A stretch of 19,012 nt of DNA from Lachnospiraceae bacterium UBA3401 (GTDB lineage Bacteria; Bacillota; Clostridia; Lachnospirales; Lachnospiraceae), in the NCBI GenBank assembly GCA_002358575.1, contig DEPD01000114.1:1-19012 (forward strand), given 5' to 3'. Made by a program: the position numbers and the translations under genes. Shown piece after piece: positions 1-6,905 of this stretch. Every line of letters begins with the position of its first letter. Positions within the stretch are counted from its first letter, which is position 1. The notes beneath the pieces were generated by a model. It was not told the origin of the DNA. It did no database searches and saw only the letters and a list, made by a program, of their open reading frames with translations.

Positions 1-164
1 GCGGTAGCCTTATTTTCAAACTGCCATTTGACGCTATCAAGGCGGCAGACAGCGTGGAGATCCATTTTCAATTTACCATCGAGGAAGTCTATGCGGGAAC
101 AAAGTATGATGATACCTGTCTCACAGGACTTGTGATCGATTTTATGGGACGGCGTGGACATTGA
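1..164 (+). CDS. 3' end of a probable NADase-type glycan-binding (discoidin-like) domain protein, partial
   Basis: An open frame enters from the left edge (first full codon at 3) and stops with TGA at 162-164, giving the last 53 residues of a protein. The visible tail alternates hydrophobic and polar residues as a beta-sandwich would, and contains VYAGTKYDDTCLTGLVIDF. The pattern V-x-x-G-x-KYDDTC-(I/L)-x-x-(I/L) is what I associate with the C-terminal strand of NADase-type glycan-binding, F5/8-like domains in clostridial surface proteins. The N-terminal part, and with it any signal peptide or catalytic domain, lies outside the window, so the function of the whole protein is unknown. It converges on the minus-strand membrane protein gene across 210 bases. 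The coding call is fairly safe; the family call rests on one motif. Confidence 0.6.
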   Translation, partial: GSLIFKLPFDAIKAADSVEIHFQFTIEEVYAGTKYDDTCLTGLVIDFMGRRGH

Positions 165-323
165 TTGATACAATGCCCATGCATTATGAATTTGTTTTCG
201 CGAGCCGCGTATAAAGCTTTCAGGGATTTTGTTTGTCCTCTGACATCTTCTGCAGGCTGTTTGAATTTTACTATATTCTTATGTTTCTCTCGGCTGTTTT
301 GCTTTATTCTATACAAAGAATCT

Positions 324-377
324 TAAAACTTTATAGTTCCTTTTTACAGATCTATAATTTATGACATTAAAGTTTTA
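324..377. terminator. AT-rich inverted repeat between convergent genes, possible weak terminator
   Basis: TAAAACTTTA (324-333) is the exact reverse complement of TAAAGTTTTA (368-377), and inside it TATAG (332-336) pairs with CTATA (352-356). The right arm includes the stop codon of the minus-strand gene at 375-377. The stem is almost pure A-T and no clean T-run follows on either strand, so termination is only a guess from its position between converging genes. The rest of the 165-374 gap holds nothing I recognise. Confidence 0.25.
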
Positions 378-2141
378 TCGATTTGGTTCCCATACAAAAG
401 GAGACACAATAAGCAATGGCAATGCATAGAAGGCGGCGTACACATACCGAAATTCCGTTGCGACTGGGGTTGCGATACACAGCGTAATGATAAGCAGGAG
501 AAAGGGAAGACAGACCAGCGCGCTTGCAGGTTTGCCCATGCGCAGGCTGAGCGCGGCAAGTAATAGTATCAGCCATAACAGAAATCCCATACTCCACAAT
601 AGTCCATATAAAGGTATTATTTTAGGGAATTTGAATAAAAGTTCTTTTATTTTTATAATGATATTTCCGCGGATAATGGGCTGCCAATTAAGTCCAAATT
701 CATTTGGATAGATGCCGTCTGCCAGTCCCACTTCATAGTCCACATCAGGATACCAATATCCATTAGTCTGTGCCACATATGCGTCAAAATATGCTTTTGG
801 GTGTTCTACGCCAATGGAAAACCACATTTTAAAAAATTTACCCTTGTCTGATTCGAGAAAAGAATTTCCTTTCTGGCGAATTAGATTTTTTATGTTGTCC
901 GAGCAATCAGGCTGATAGGCAGCCGGAATTTTTTCCAAATCCATTAGTGCGTGGACATAGACAGCTTCGCTTTCTGTGAGAGATTCTCCATTTGCTATAA
1001 CACGGGCAATCTGCTGTACAGGAATGGACAGTGATTCAACAAAGTCTGTCTGTGGAATTTCGTATACATGCATGACAGGATACTTCACAAACAGGACAAA
1101 CACCAGTATGATTAGATGAACGGGAAGCATCACTTTAAGCCACTTGCGATATGCAATTAAAATAAACGGAACAGATATCACAAAGACATACCATCCATTT
1201 GTCCGCAGAAGGCAGAGCAAAGTGCCCGACAGAACATAGGGGATTAGCAGGGTAAAATATTCACTAATTCGCAGTTTTGGAATGGTGTCGGAGGAGGCGG
1301 CGAAGCTACCCCGCAACAAGAACCGCATCAAGGAGGCGGCAAAAATTGTCATGCAGCCTGCAAAGGGGATATCTTTCCAGATGGTGACAGCATACGCGCC
1401 ATTGTAAGGCATCAATGCATAAAAGCCTATTGTCAGAAGTACTACGGGCGTGATAACATCTGCTTTTTGCAACGTCCGAACGACATATCCAGCAGAAAGT
1501 GCCATAAAAACCATCTGTGCAATTGTGTACAGCGCAAGCCCTGTATGCAAATTTCCTGTAAGTGAAAGACCAATATTGTAGAACATGCCAATGAGTGCTG
1601 TGTGCACAATAGAGTGGTGATTGCTTAATTGATAGGCGCCAATAATCTGGGCATATTGATTGATGCTGTCCGGGGTCATCACACCAGGATATTCATACAG
1701 AAAATAAGGCAGCCAGCACAGAAGGCAGATAAAAGCTGCCATGTAAGGAATCCACGCGTAAGAGTAGCCGGAGCCAGTGAGTGTCACACTAGATGCCGAT
1801 TGCAAAAACCAGATGGTCAGATAGTAATAGATCATCAAAAGTCCAATTCCTGTTAAGAGCAAAATGCCAGCGCAGAAGAGTACGCTTGTCATGTCCCCCA
1901 ATATTGTCTGATAGGTTGCTGAGATTGTAAAAGTACTAAAAAGCACACTGATGAGGACGGAAAGGGTCATATCCCCAGAAACAATGTGGCTTTCAACCCG
2001 GTCACTGTGAAGTTTTGTAAATACATACAACAGAATTAAAAATAGAATGAATGAGCACGGATTTTTTGTTGACATTCCTGTGACACGCATTATGGCAAAA
2101 AGCGACAAAAAAGTTTTGACAAAAATCTTGAGATAATACAT
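375..2141 (-). CDS. Polytopic membrane protein, DUF6020-like (possible GT-C type glycosyltransferase)
   Basis: 588-residue integral membrane protein with about a dozen hydrophobic segments spread over the whole length. A conserved-looking loop at residues 143-181 reads WLPYFLYEYPGVMTPDSINQ, followed closely by NHHSIVHT; a WKDIPF motif lies near residue 250. A large extracytoplasmic loop of roughly 130 residues (from about VYEIPQTDF to NGYWYPDVDYE) precedes the last membrane spans. I recognise this arrangement as the DUF6020 family common in Lachnospiraceae and Bifidobacteria. The acidic residue in the first large loop after a membrane segment resembles GT-C lipid-linked glycosyltransferases, which is inference. 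Start: ATG at 2141 is preceded by GGAGG with a 6-base spacer on the minus strand. A good sigma-A promoter lies about 60 bases upstream. It is monocistronic here, divergent from the aminotransferase gene. Substrate unknown. Confidence 0.75.
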   Translation of the reverse strand: MYYLKIFVKTFLSLFAIMRVTGMSTKNPCSFILFLILLYVFTKLHSDRVESHIVSGDMTLSVLISVLFSTFTISATYQTILGDMTSVLFCAGILLLTGIGLLMIYYYLTIWFLQSASSVTLTGSGYSYAWIPYMAAFICLLCWLPYFLYEYPGVMTPDSINQYAQIIGAYQLSNHHSIVHTALIGMFYNIGLSLTGNLHTGLALYTIAQMVFMALSAGYVVRTLQKADVITPVVLLTIGFYALMPYNGAYAVTIWKDIPFAGCMTIFAASLMRFLLRGSFAASSDTIPKLRISEYFTLLIPYVLSGTLLCLLRTNGWYVFVISVPFILIAYRKWLKVMLPVHLIILVFVLFVKYPVMHVYEIPQTDFVESLSIPVQQIARVIANGESLTESEAVYVHALMDLEKIPAAYQPDCSDNIKNLIRQKGNSFLESDKGKFFKMWFSIGVEHPKAYFDAYVAQTNGYWYPDVDYEVGLADGIYPNEFGLNWQPIIRGNIIIKIKELLFKFPKIIPLYGLLWSMGFLLWLILLLAALSLRMGKPASALVCLPFLLLIITLCIATPVATEFRYVYAAFYALPLLIVSPFVWEPNR

Positions 2142-2182
2142 ATTGAACCTCCGCTTTAGTATAAGGATTTCATATTTCTGGA

Positions 2183-2199
2183 AAAATATACTATATTTT
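2183..2199. promoter_or_regulatory. 17-base AT palindrome at the minus-strand transcription start, possible operator
   Basis: AAAATATA (2183-2190), one centre base, then TATATTTT (2192-2199): perfect arms. It lies directly downstream of the minus-strand -10 box, where transcription of the membrane protein gene would begin, a usual place for a repressor. AT-rich palindromes also arise by chance, so this is only suggestive. Confidence 0.3.
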
Positions 2200-2200
2200 A

Positions 2201-2229
2201 ATACTAGAATGAAATTCTTTTGGAGTCAA
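2201..2229 (-). promoter_or_regulatory. Sigma-A type promoter for the minus-strand membrane protein gene
   Basis: On the minus strand: TTGACT (-35, complement of 2224-2229), exactly 17 bases, then TAGTAT (-10, complement of 2201-2206). The -35 matches consensus at 5 of 6 and the -10 at 4 of 6. Predicted start near 2194 gives a leader of about 50 bases before ATG 2141. Confidence 0.55.
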
Positions 2230-2235
2230 CAGACA

Positions 2236-2264
2236 TTGCATAAACTTCCAAAATTTGTTATGAT
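2236..2264 (+). promoter_or_regulatory. Extended -10 promoter for the aminotransferase/DUF368 genes
   Basis: TATGAT (2259-2264, 5 of 6 to the -10 consensus) is preceded by TGT, forming an extended -10 (TGn). A weak -35, TTGCAT (2236-2241), lies 17 bases upstream. The predicted start near 2271 leaves only about 6 bases before the in-frame TTG at 2277, which argues for the downstream ATG at 2322 as the true start of the aminotransferase. Its -35 is only 6 bases from the -35 of the opposing promoter. Confidence 0.55.
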
Positions 2265-2321
2265 GAGATTATTGTTTTGGCAGATAGAACAAAACAAATC
2301 AAAAAGGAGTGGCAGACTGTA

Positions 2322-3386
2322 ATGAACTGGGAAAATTATGTGCGGAAAGTAGTGCCTTATGTGGCGGGGGAACAGCCCAAAGATCGAAATGTAATCAAGT
2401 TAAATACCAATGAAAATCCATATCCTCCTGCGCCGGGTGTCGCCGAAGTGATACGAAACTTTGACTGTGAGATACTGCGCAAATATCCTGACCCAGATGT
2501 GTCTGCGCTTGTGAATATACTTGCACAATATTATGGACTTGACAGCAATCAAGTATTTGTCGGTGTTGGTTCTGATGATGTGCTTGCTATGTCTTTTCTA
2601 ACTTTTTTTCATTCCGAGAAGCCGATTTTGTTCCCAGATATCACATATTCCTTTTATGATGTATGGGCAGATTTGTATAGGATACCCTATGAATGTCAGG
2701 CATTAGATGAAAATTTTTGCATCAGGAAAGATGATTACAAAAGACAAAATGGTGGCATTGTTCTTGCAAACCCCAATGCGCCGACGGGGGTGATGGCAGA
2801 AAAGTCAGTCCTTGAGGAGATTATTGCGGTGAATCAAGATTCGGTTGTTATAATTGATGAGGCGTATGTGGATTTTGGTGGTTCAAGCTGTGTACCGCTC
2901 ATTAAAAAGTATGATAATTTGCTTGTGGTGCAGACTTTCTCAAAGTCGCGTTCTCTGGCTGGGATGCGCATTGGCTATGCAATGGGCAGTCCGAAATTAA
3001 TCCGGTATTTAAATGATGTGAAATTTTCCTTCAATTCTTATACAATGAATACGTTGACAATTGCGGCGGGCGTAGCATCAGTGGCAGATGAGGTATATTT
3101 TAGGGAAAATATTGCGAAGATAGTTGCGACGAGGGAACGCATCAAAATGGAACTTGCAAAACTTGACTTTATATTTGGCGATTCCAAGACGAACTTTATC
3201 TTTGCTGCGCACAAAACAGTTCCTGCACAGGAAATTTTTGAAGCGCTTCGCAAAAATGAAATATATGTTCGACATTGGAACAAGCCTCGCATTGCCAATT
3301 ACCTACGAATATCTATTGGGACAGATGAGGAGATGGACAAGATGCTTGCGTTTCTTGCAACATTTTTAAAGCAAAAAAATTTCTAA
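2322..3386 (+). CDS. hisC: Histidinol-phosphate aminotransferase-like PLP enzyme (HisC family)
   Basis: 354-residue fold-type I aminotransferase, the usual HisC length (about 355). It would transfer the amino group between glutamate and an imidazole-acetol-phosphate-type ketone in the cytoplasm. Visible landmarks: the N-terminal LNTNENPYPP substrate/PLP region (residues 27-36), NPNAPTG (150-156), DEAYVDF with the PLP-pyridine aspartate (179-185), and the PLP Schiff-base lysine K208 in TFSKSRSLAGMRIGY, with R216. Start: ATG 2322 follows AAAAGGAGT; the in-frame TTG at 2277 lies at the predicted transcription start and has no ribosome site. No other his gene is present, so the true substrate could be another phosphorylated or aromatic amino acid (CobD-like and aromatic aminotransferases share this fold). 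It probably forms a two-gene transcript with the DUF368 gene 35 bases downstream. Confidence 0.8.
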   Translation: MNWENYVRKVVPYVAGEQPKDRNVIKLNTNENPYPPAPGVAEVIRNFDCEILRKYPDPDVSALVNILAQYYGLDSNQVFVGVGSDDVLAMSFLTFFHSEKPILFPDITYSFYDVWADLYRIPYECQALDENFCIRKDDYKRQNGGIVLANPNAPTGVMAEKSVLEEIIAVNQDSVVIIDEAYVDFGGSSCVPLIKKYDNLLVVQTFSKSRSLAGMRIGYAMGSPKLIRYLNDVKFSFNSYTMNTLTIAAGVASVADEVYFRENIAKIVATRERIKMELAKLDFIFGDSKTNFIFAAHKTVPAQEIFEALRKNEIYVRHWNKPRIANYLRISIGTDEEMDKMLAFLATFLKQKNF

Positions 3387-3421
3387 ATATAAAACAACAA
3401 GAAAGGATTACAGAGTAAAGT

Positions 3422-4279
3422 ATGAAAGAGATAATTGTAAATATTTTAAGGGGGATGGTCATTGGCATTGCGAATGTAATTCCAGGTGTTAGTGGCGGGA
3501 CCATGATGGTGTCAATGGGCATTTATGACAAGCTGATTTTAGTGTTGACGCATTTTATCAAGCGTATGAAGGAGGCAATTGCGCTGCTTGTTCCAATTGG
3601 AATTGGTATGCTGCTGTCAATTGCGATTTTTGCAAAGATTTTTTCAGAGGTGTTGTTTCCGCGGTTTCCATTGCAGACCAATCTGTTTTTTATCGGTTTG
3701 ATTTTGGGCGGACTGCCTGTTATCTATAGCAGGGTGAGGGGAAACAGCATTCGGATTCCACAGATTCTTGCATTTGTGCTGTTTTTTATCATGGTAGTTG
3801 GCTTTGCTCTTGTCGGTGAGGGCGGTGATGCCAGCGCAGATATTTCATTTAGTGTTTTCAATGTGATTAAGCTTTTTGGCGTCGGTATTATTGCGGCTGC
3901 AACAATGGTGATTCCGGGTGTGAGCGGCTCAATGATTATGATGATTCTTGGCTATTATAACACAATTATTGATACGATCAACAGTTTTATTAATGCGCTG
4001 AAGGATTTCAATATCGCGGCGATGTTGGATACATTTGTAGTGCTAGTGCCGTTTGGAATCGGTGTGGTAGTTGGTGTTGTCGCAGTGGCAAAGCTCATTG
4101 AATTTATGTTAAAGAAATATCCACTGGTTACTTACTGGGCGATCATTGGTTTGATTGTGGCGTCTCCGTTTGCAATTTTAATAATGATGGAAGTGGGTGC
4201 TATTGGTATTGTAGAGATTCTCACAGGTGTTGTGCTCCTTGTGGTTGGATTTTTTATTTCATTAAAGTTAGGGGCATAG
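3422..4279 (+). CDS. DUF368 polyprenyl-phosphate (C55-P) transporter, PopT-like
   Basis: 285-residue membrane protein with an internal duplication typical of DUF368: NVIPGVSGGT at residues 18-27 and VIPGVSGS at 163-170, each at the start of a re-entrant or helical hairpin, surrounded by about eight hydrophobic segments. DUF368 proteins have been described as flippases that return undecaprenyl phosphate from the outer to the inner leaflet, so the carrier can be reused for peptidoglycan and surface polymer synthesis. Start: ATG 3422, with GAAAGGA (3401-3407) at a long spacing of about 14 bases, so translation may be modest; no better in-frame start is seen. It lies 35 bases after the aminotransferase gene and is probably co-transcribed with it, with no obvious metabolic link. 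Family call is firm; transporter role is from published family knowledge. Confidence 0.85.
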   Translation: MKEIIVNILRGMVIGIANVIPGVSGGTMMVSMGIYDKLILVLTHFIKRMKEAIALLVPIGIGMLLSIAIFAKIFSEVLFPRFPLQTNLFFIGLILGGLPVIYSRVRGNSIRIPQILAFVLFFIMVVGFALVGEGGDASADISFSVFNVIKLFGVGIIAAATMVIPGVSGSMIMMILGYYNTIIDTINSFINALKDFNIAAMLDTFVVLVPFGIGVVVGVVAVAKLIEFMLKKYPLVTYWAIIGLIVASPFAILIMMEVGAIGIVEILTGVVLLVVGFFISLKLGA

Positions 4280-4321
4280 GTTTGTTTGGTAAAGCCGCTT
4301 TTTGAATTTTGCATATTTATT

Positions 4322-4354
4322 ATACTCACGACAGATGAAATCTGTCGTGAGTAT
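4322..4354. repeat. Perfect 15-bp hairpin with GAA loop, no T-tract
   Basis: ATACTCACGACAGAT (4322-4336) is followed by GAA and then by its exact reverse complement (4340-4354). Neither strand carries a T-run after the stem, so it is not a standard intrinsic terminator. It lies inside a wider, weaker inverted repeat, GCCGCTTT (4294-4301) against AAAGCGGC (4373-4380), so a larger folded RNA or a small mobile palindrome are both possible. Transcription from DUF368 would run through it. Confidence 0.6.
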
Positions 4355-4388
4355 CGCGCCAATCGCAATCGCAAAGCGGCATATTTCT

Positions 4389-4423
4389 AATCTGAAAAAT
4401 TGTCATATAAGATTTTTCAGATT
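4389..4423. repeat. Perfect 12-bp hairpin, second in the DUF368-methyltransferase gap
   Basis: AATCTGAAAAAT (4389-4400) pairs exactly with ATTTTTCAGATT (4412-4423) around an 11-base loop. No T-run follows on either strand. Together with the hairpin at 4322-4354 it fills most of the 234-base gap 4280-4513, in which I see no convincing coding sequence; a near-palindrome ATCATATGAT (4437-4446) follows. Confidence 0.5.
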
Positions 4424-4513
4424 GTGGTTGTGCGCATCATATGATACTGAGTGGTCAGTTTTTTCGACCGCCAGTATAAGATTTATTGATTTATGGAATA
4501 TAAGGTGATAGGA

Positions 4514-5287
4514 ATGGAAGCATATACAGGATTTGCTGGGGTGTATGATGAGCTGATGGATGAGACTCCCTACGAACAGTGGAGCGATAATGTTGTGCAG
4601 GCACTGGAATCATTTGGGATTCAGGATGGGCTGTTGCTTGACCTTGGCTGTGGTACAGGAACATTGACAGAGCTTCTTGCCGCAAAAGGATTTGATATGA
4701 TCGGTGTGGACTGTTCTGAGGAGATGCTTGATATTGCCTATGGCAAGAGGGAGCAGTCGGGGCAGGATATTCTTTATCTCAATCAGGATATGCGAACTTT
4801 TGAGTTGTATGGGACAGTGCGAGCGGTCGTGAGTGTGTGTGACAGCTTAAACTATCTGTTGGAAGAGGAAGATTTGGCGGCATGTTTTCGGTTGGTCAAC
4901 AATTATTTAGACCCAAAAGGGATTTTTTTCTTTGATTTTAACACAAGATACAAATATGAAACCGTGATTGGTGACAGTGTGATTGCGGAAAACCGAGAGA
5001 ACTGCAGCTTTATCTGGGAGAATTATTTTGACACGGAAACGGGTATTAATGAATATGATTTGACTTTATTTGTAAAGGAAAGAGAAGCATTATTGTCTGG
5101 TCAGGAACGCTTTTTGCGGTTTCAGGAAGTACATTTCCAGCGGGGATATACACTAAAAGAAATGAGATCGTTGATAGAGGGCTCTGGGCTGGCATTTGTC
5201 GGGGCGTATGATGCGGATACATTGGGTGAAGTAACGGACAGGAGCGAGCGCATCTATTGCATTGCGCAGGAAAAAATGAAGGAATGA
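4514..5287 (+). CDS. Class I SAM-dependent methyltransferase
   Basis: 257-residue cytoplasmic methyltransferase of the Rossmann-fold type. The SAM-binding motif I LLDLGCGTG lies at residues 41-49, the acidic end of strand beta-2 at GVDCSEEM (64-71), and a post-motif strand with NQDMRTFEL and the motif-IV-like region VVSVCDSLNYL follow. The C-terminal half is rich in beta strands, as in the small-molecule (ubiquinone/menaquinone-like) branch. Start: ATG 4514 sits 5 bases after AAGGTGA (4502-4508) and begins MEAYTGFAGVYDELMDE, the usual N-terminus of this clostridial group; the in-frame ATG at 4493 has no ribosome site. The Hsp33 gene follows after 18 bases, so the two are likely one transcript. 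Substrate unknown. Confidence 0.85.
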   Translation: MEAYTGFAGVYDELMDETPYEQWSDNVVQALESFGIQDGLLLDLGCGTGTLTELLAAKGFDMIGVDCSEEMLDIAYGKREQSGQDILYLNQDMRTFELYGTVRAVVSVCDSLNYLLEEEDLAACFRLVNNYLDPKGIFFFDFNTRYKYETVIGDSVIAENRENCSFIWENYFDTETGINEYDLTLFVKEREALLSGQERFLRFQEVHFQRGYTLKEMRSLIEGSGLAFVGAYDADTLGEVTDRSERIYCIAQEKMKE

Positions 5288-5305
5288 AATAGAAGGAGAA
5301 TGGAT

Positions 5306-6187
5306 ATGAAAGACTATATTGTGCGGGCAACGGCGGCAAATGCACAGATTCGGGCTTTTGCAATGACTTCGTGTGCACTTGTGGAGGAGGCGCGAAGCAT
5401 TCATAATTTAAGTCCTGTGATTACGGCTGCTCTAGGGCGGCTGCTCACGGCGGGGGCCATGATGGGCAGTATGCTGAAAGGAGAGAAAGATGGACTGACG
5501 CTGCAGATTCATTGTGACGGTCCTGTGCGCGGACTAGCGGTCACAGCCGATGCGAATGCAAATGTCAAGGGGACTGCATTAGAACCGCAGGTGATGCTTC
5601 CGCCAAATGCACTTGGAAAGCTGGATGTGGGTGGTGCTGTGGGAAATGGGATTCTCAGCGTTATCAAGGATATGGGATTAAAAGAACCTTATGTTGGTCA
5701 GACACAGTTGCAGACAGGCGAGATTGCGGAGGATCTCACCTATTATTTTGCAACTTCAGAACAGGTGCCGTCTGCGGTTGGGCTTGGTGTGCTGATGGAA
5801 AAGGATAATACAGTAAAGCAGGCGGGAGGTTTCATTATTCAATTAATGCCCTTTGCGGAGGATGAGACAATCAATGCTTTGGAAGAAAAGCTCAAGACAA
5901 TGGACAGTGTGACCAATATTCTTGATGCTGGCAATACTCCTGAACAGCTTCTTGAGCTTCTCCTAGGCGATCTGGGACTGGAAATCAATGATATGATACC
6001 AGCACAGTATTATTGTGACTGTAGTCGGGAGCGTGTGGAACGGGCAATCATCAGCATTGGGAAAAAGGATATTCAGGAGATGATTGACGATGGCAAGCAG
6101 GTTGAGGTTCGGTGTCAATTCTGCGATAAACTTTACAATTTTGAGATTAACGAACTTGAAAGAATGCTGGCAGAAGCAAGGGCATAA
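5306..6187 (+). CDS. hslO: Redox-regulated molecular chaperone Hsp33
   Basis: 293-residue cytoplasmic holdase chaperone that becomes active when oxidants release its zinc and form disulfides. The four zinc-binding cysteines are intact in the C-terminal switch domain: C237 and C239 (YYCDCSRERVE) and C270 and C273 (VRCQFCDKLYNF). The N-terminal domain begins MKDYIVRATAANAQIRAFA and carries the typical HCDGPVRGL stretch near residue 69. Start: ATG 5306 is 7 bases after GGAG (5295-5298); an ATG two codons upstream lies too close to it. Length matches the family (about 290). It follows the methyltransferase by 18 bases and ends just 5 bases from the stop codon of the minus-strand gene, so any terminator must lie inside that neighbour. 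Confidence 0.96.
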   Translation: MKDYIVRATAANAQIRAFAMTSCALVEEARSIHNLSPVITAALGRLLTAGAMMGSMLKGEKDGLTLQIHCDGPVRGLAVTADANANVKGTALEPQVMLPPNALGKLDVGGAVGNGILSVIKDMGLKEPYVGQTQLQTGEIAEDLTYYFATSEQVPSAVGLGVLMEKDNTVKQAGGFIIQLMPFAEDETINALEEKLKTMDSVTNILDAGNTPEQLLELLLGDLGLEINDMIPAQYYCDCSRERVERAIISIGKKDIQEMIDDGKQVEVRCQFCDKLYNFEINELERMLAEARA

Positions 6188-6192
6188 GCAAG

Positions 6193-6804
6193 TTAATAAA
6201 GCGTTCCAGTTTCAGGACGGTCTGCATTCTCTGATACGGTGGCTTTGTTTAGCGCGGCGGTGATTGCCTGCATCAGCAGCATGGAAGTATAGCGGTTTTC
6301 TTCACCATAACTGACATTTTCGATGCTTTGTTCGGACAATATGACTGCTGACAGTTCCGAAAGTGTTGGACTCATCAACGGATATAAGGTCGTCACGGAC
6401 TCGTCAAGGTTTGTCAAGGTGATGGAATTAATGTGGTTTTTGTCTACAGCAACTTGTAGCTCCACATTTGCTGCACCAAGCAGCAGTGTGCTGGAATAAA
6501 TGCCAGGAACATAAGTGTTTTGAGCAGTTGTATTTGTGTTAGTCACAGTGCTGGAAGTCTGGCTTGTTCCGGTTGGAGTTGTGGTCGAAGGAGCAGTGTT
6601 CGGCACGGTCTGAGAAGGATTTTGCAGTGGCGCCTGTTCAGGCGTCTCCTCTGCGTTCTGGGCAGGAACAGGGGAAGCAGTGTCTTTGGAAGGCATAAAA
6701 AGAGAGACTGCAACCATTATGATAAGTACACTTACAACCAGAAGCACAAGTGCATAGACGATTTCCTTTGAGCGAAGTACAACGATTTTAGTGTTAGAGC
6801 TCAT
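6193..6804 (-). CDS. Membrane-anchored secreted protein with degenerate FMN-binding-like domain
   Basis: 203 residues. A positively charged N-terminus and one membrane segment at about residues 15-37 (EIVYALVLLVVSVLIIMVAV) act as signal anchor. A Pro/Thr/Ser/Gln-rich linker follows at 38-98. The C-terminal domain (about 99-190) looks like FMN_bind/NqrC: GIYSSTLLLGAANVELQVAV, an INSITLTNLDES strand, then YTSMLLMQAITAALNKA at the position where true members have SGATYTS followed by the same helix. Here the flavinylation stretch reads GEENRYTS (167-174), lacking the SGAT sequence and its threonine, so covalent FMN is unlikely. ATG 6804 is preceded by GGAG at a 7-base spacing on the minus strand. 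It converges with hslO and is divergent from glnA. I infer a domain relationship only; the role is unknown. Confidence 0.7.
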   Translation of the reverse strand: MSSNTKIVVLRSKEIVYALVLLVVSVLIIMVAVSLFMPSKDTASPVPAQNAEETPEQAPLQNPSQTVPNTAPSTTTPTGTSQTSSTVTNTNTTAQNTYVPGIYSSTLLLGAANVELQVAVDKNHINSITLTNLDESVTTLYPLMSPTLSELSAVILSEQSIENVSYGEENRYTSMLLMQAITAALNKATVSENADRPETGTLY

Positions 6805-6829
6805 GTAACGACTCCATTTTTGTTCTTTT

Positions 6830-6835
6830 TATAAT
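6830..6835 (+). promoter_or_regulatory. Perfect -10 box (TATAAT) upstream of glnA
   Basis: TATAAT lies 70 bases before the glnA start, in the 101-base divergent gap. No good -35 is present at 16-18 bases upstream (the sequence there is around TAACGAC), so the promoter may be weak or activator-dependent. Confidence 0.4.
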
Positions 6836-6844
6836 GGTATGAAG

Positions 6845-6874
6845 GTCATGCCCGGAATATGCTTTGGGGCTGAC
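6845..6874 (+). promoter_or_regulatory. Leader hairpin just upstream of the glnA ribosome site
   Basis: GTCA (6845-6848) and GCCC (6850-6853), separated by a bulged T, pair with GGGC (6867-6870) and TGAC (6871-6874) around a 13-base loop. The stem ends about 12 bases before the AAAGGAAAGGG ribosome site. It has an A-run, not a T-run, after it, so it is not a terminator. A role in translation or RNA stability is possible but unproven. Confidence 0.35.
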
Positions 6875-6905
6875 AAAAAAGTTTGAAAGGAAAGGGATAC
6901 AGAGT

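Noticed and set aside
89..316. 75-residue minus-strand frame at the left end
   Set aside because: It overlaps the supported plus-strand partial gene, has no ribosome site and no protein-like pattern.
4448..4464. ACTGA-GTGG-TCAGT followed by TTTTTT as a terminator before the methyltransferase
   Set aside because: The stem is only 5 bp; too weak to claim as an intrinsic terminator.
4302..4508. Possible 68-residue reading frame on the plus strand in the hairpin-rich gap
   Set aside because: It spans both perfect hairpins, has no ribosome site and no recognisable protein character.
6876..6889. AAAAAGTTTGAAAG shared by the glnA leader and 10181-10194
   Set aside because: A 14-base A-rich match close to purine-rich ribosome sites; no wider similarity on either side, so chance is the simpler reading.
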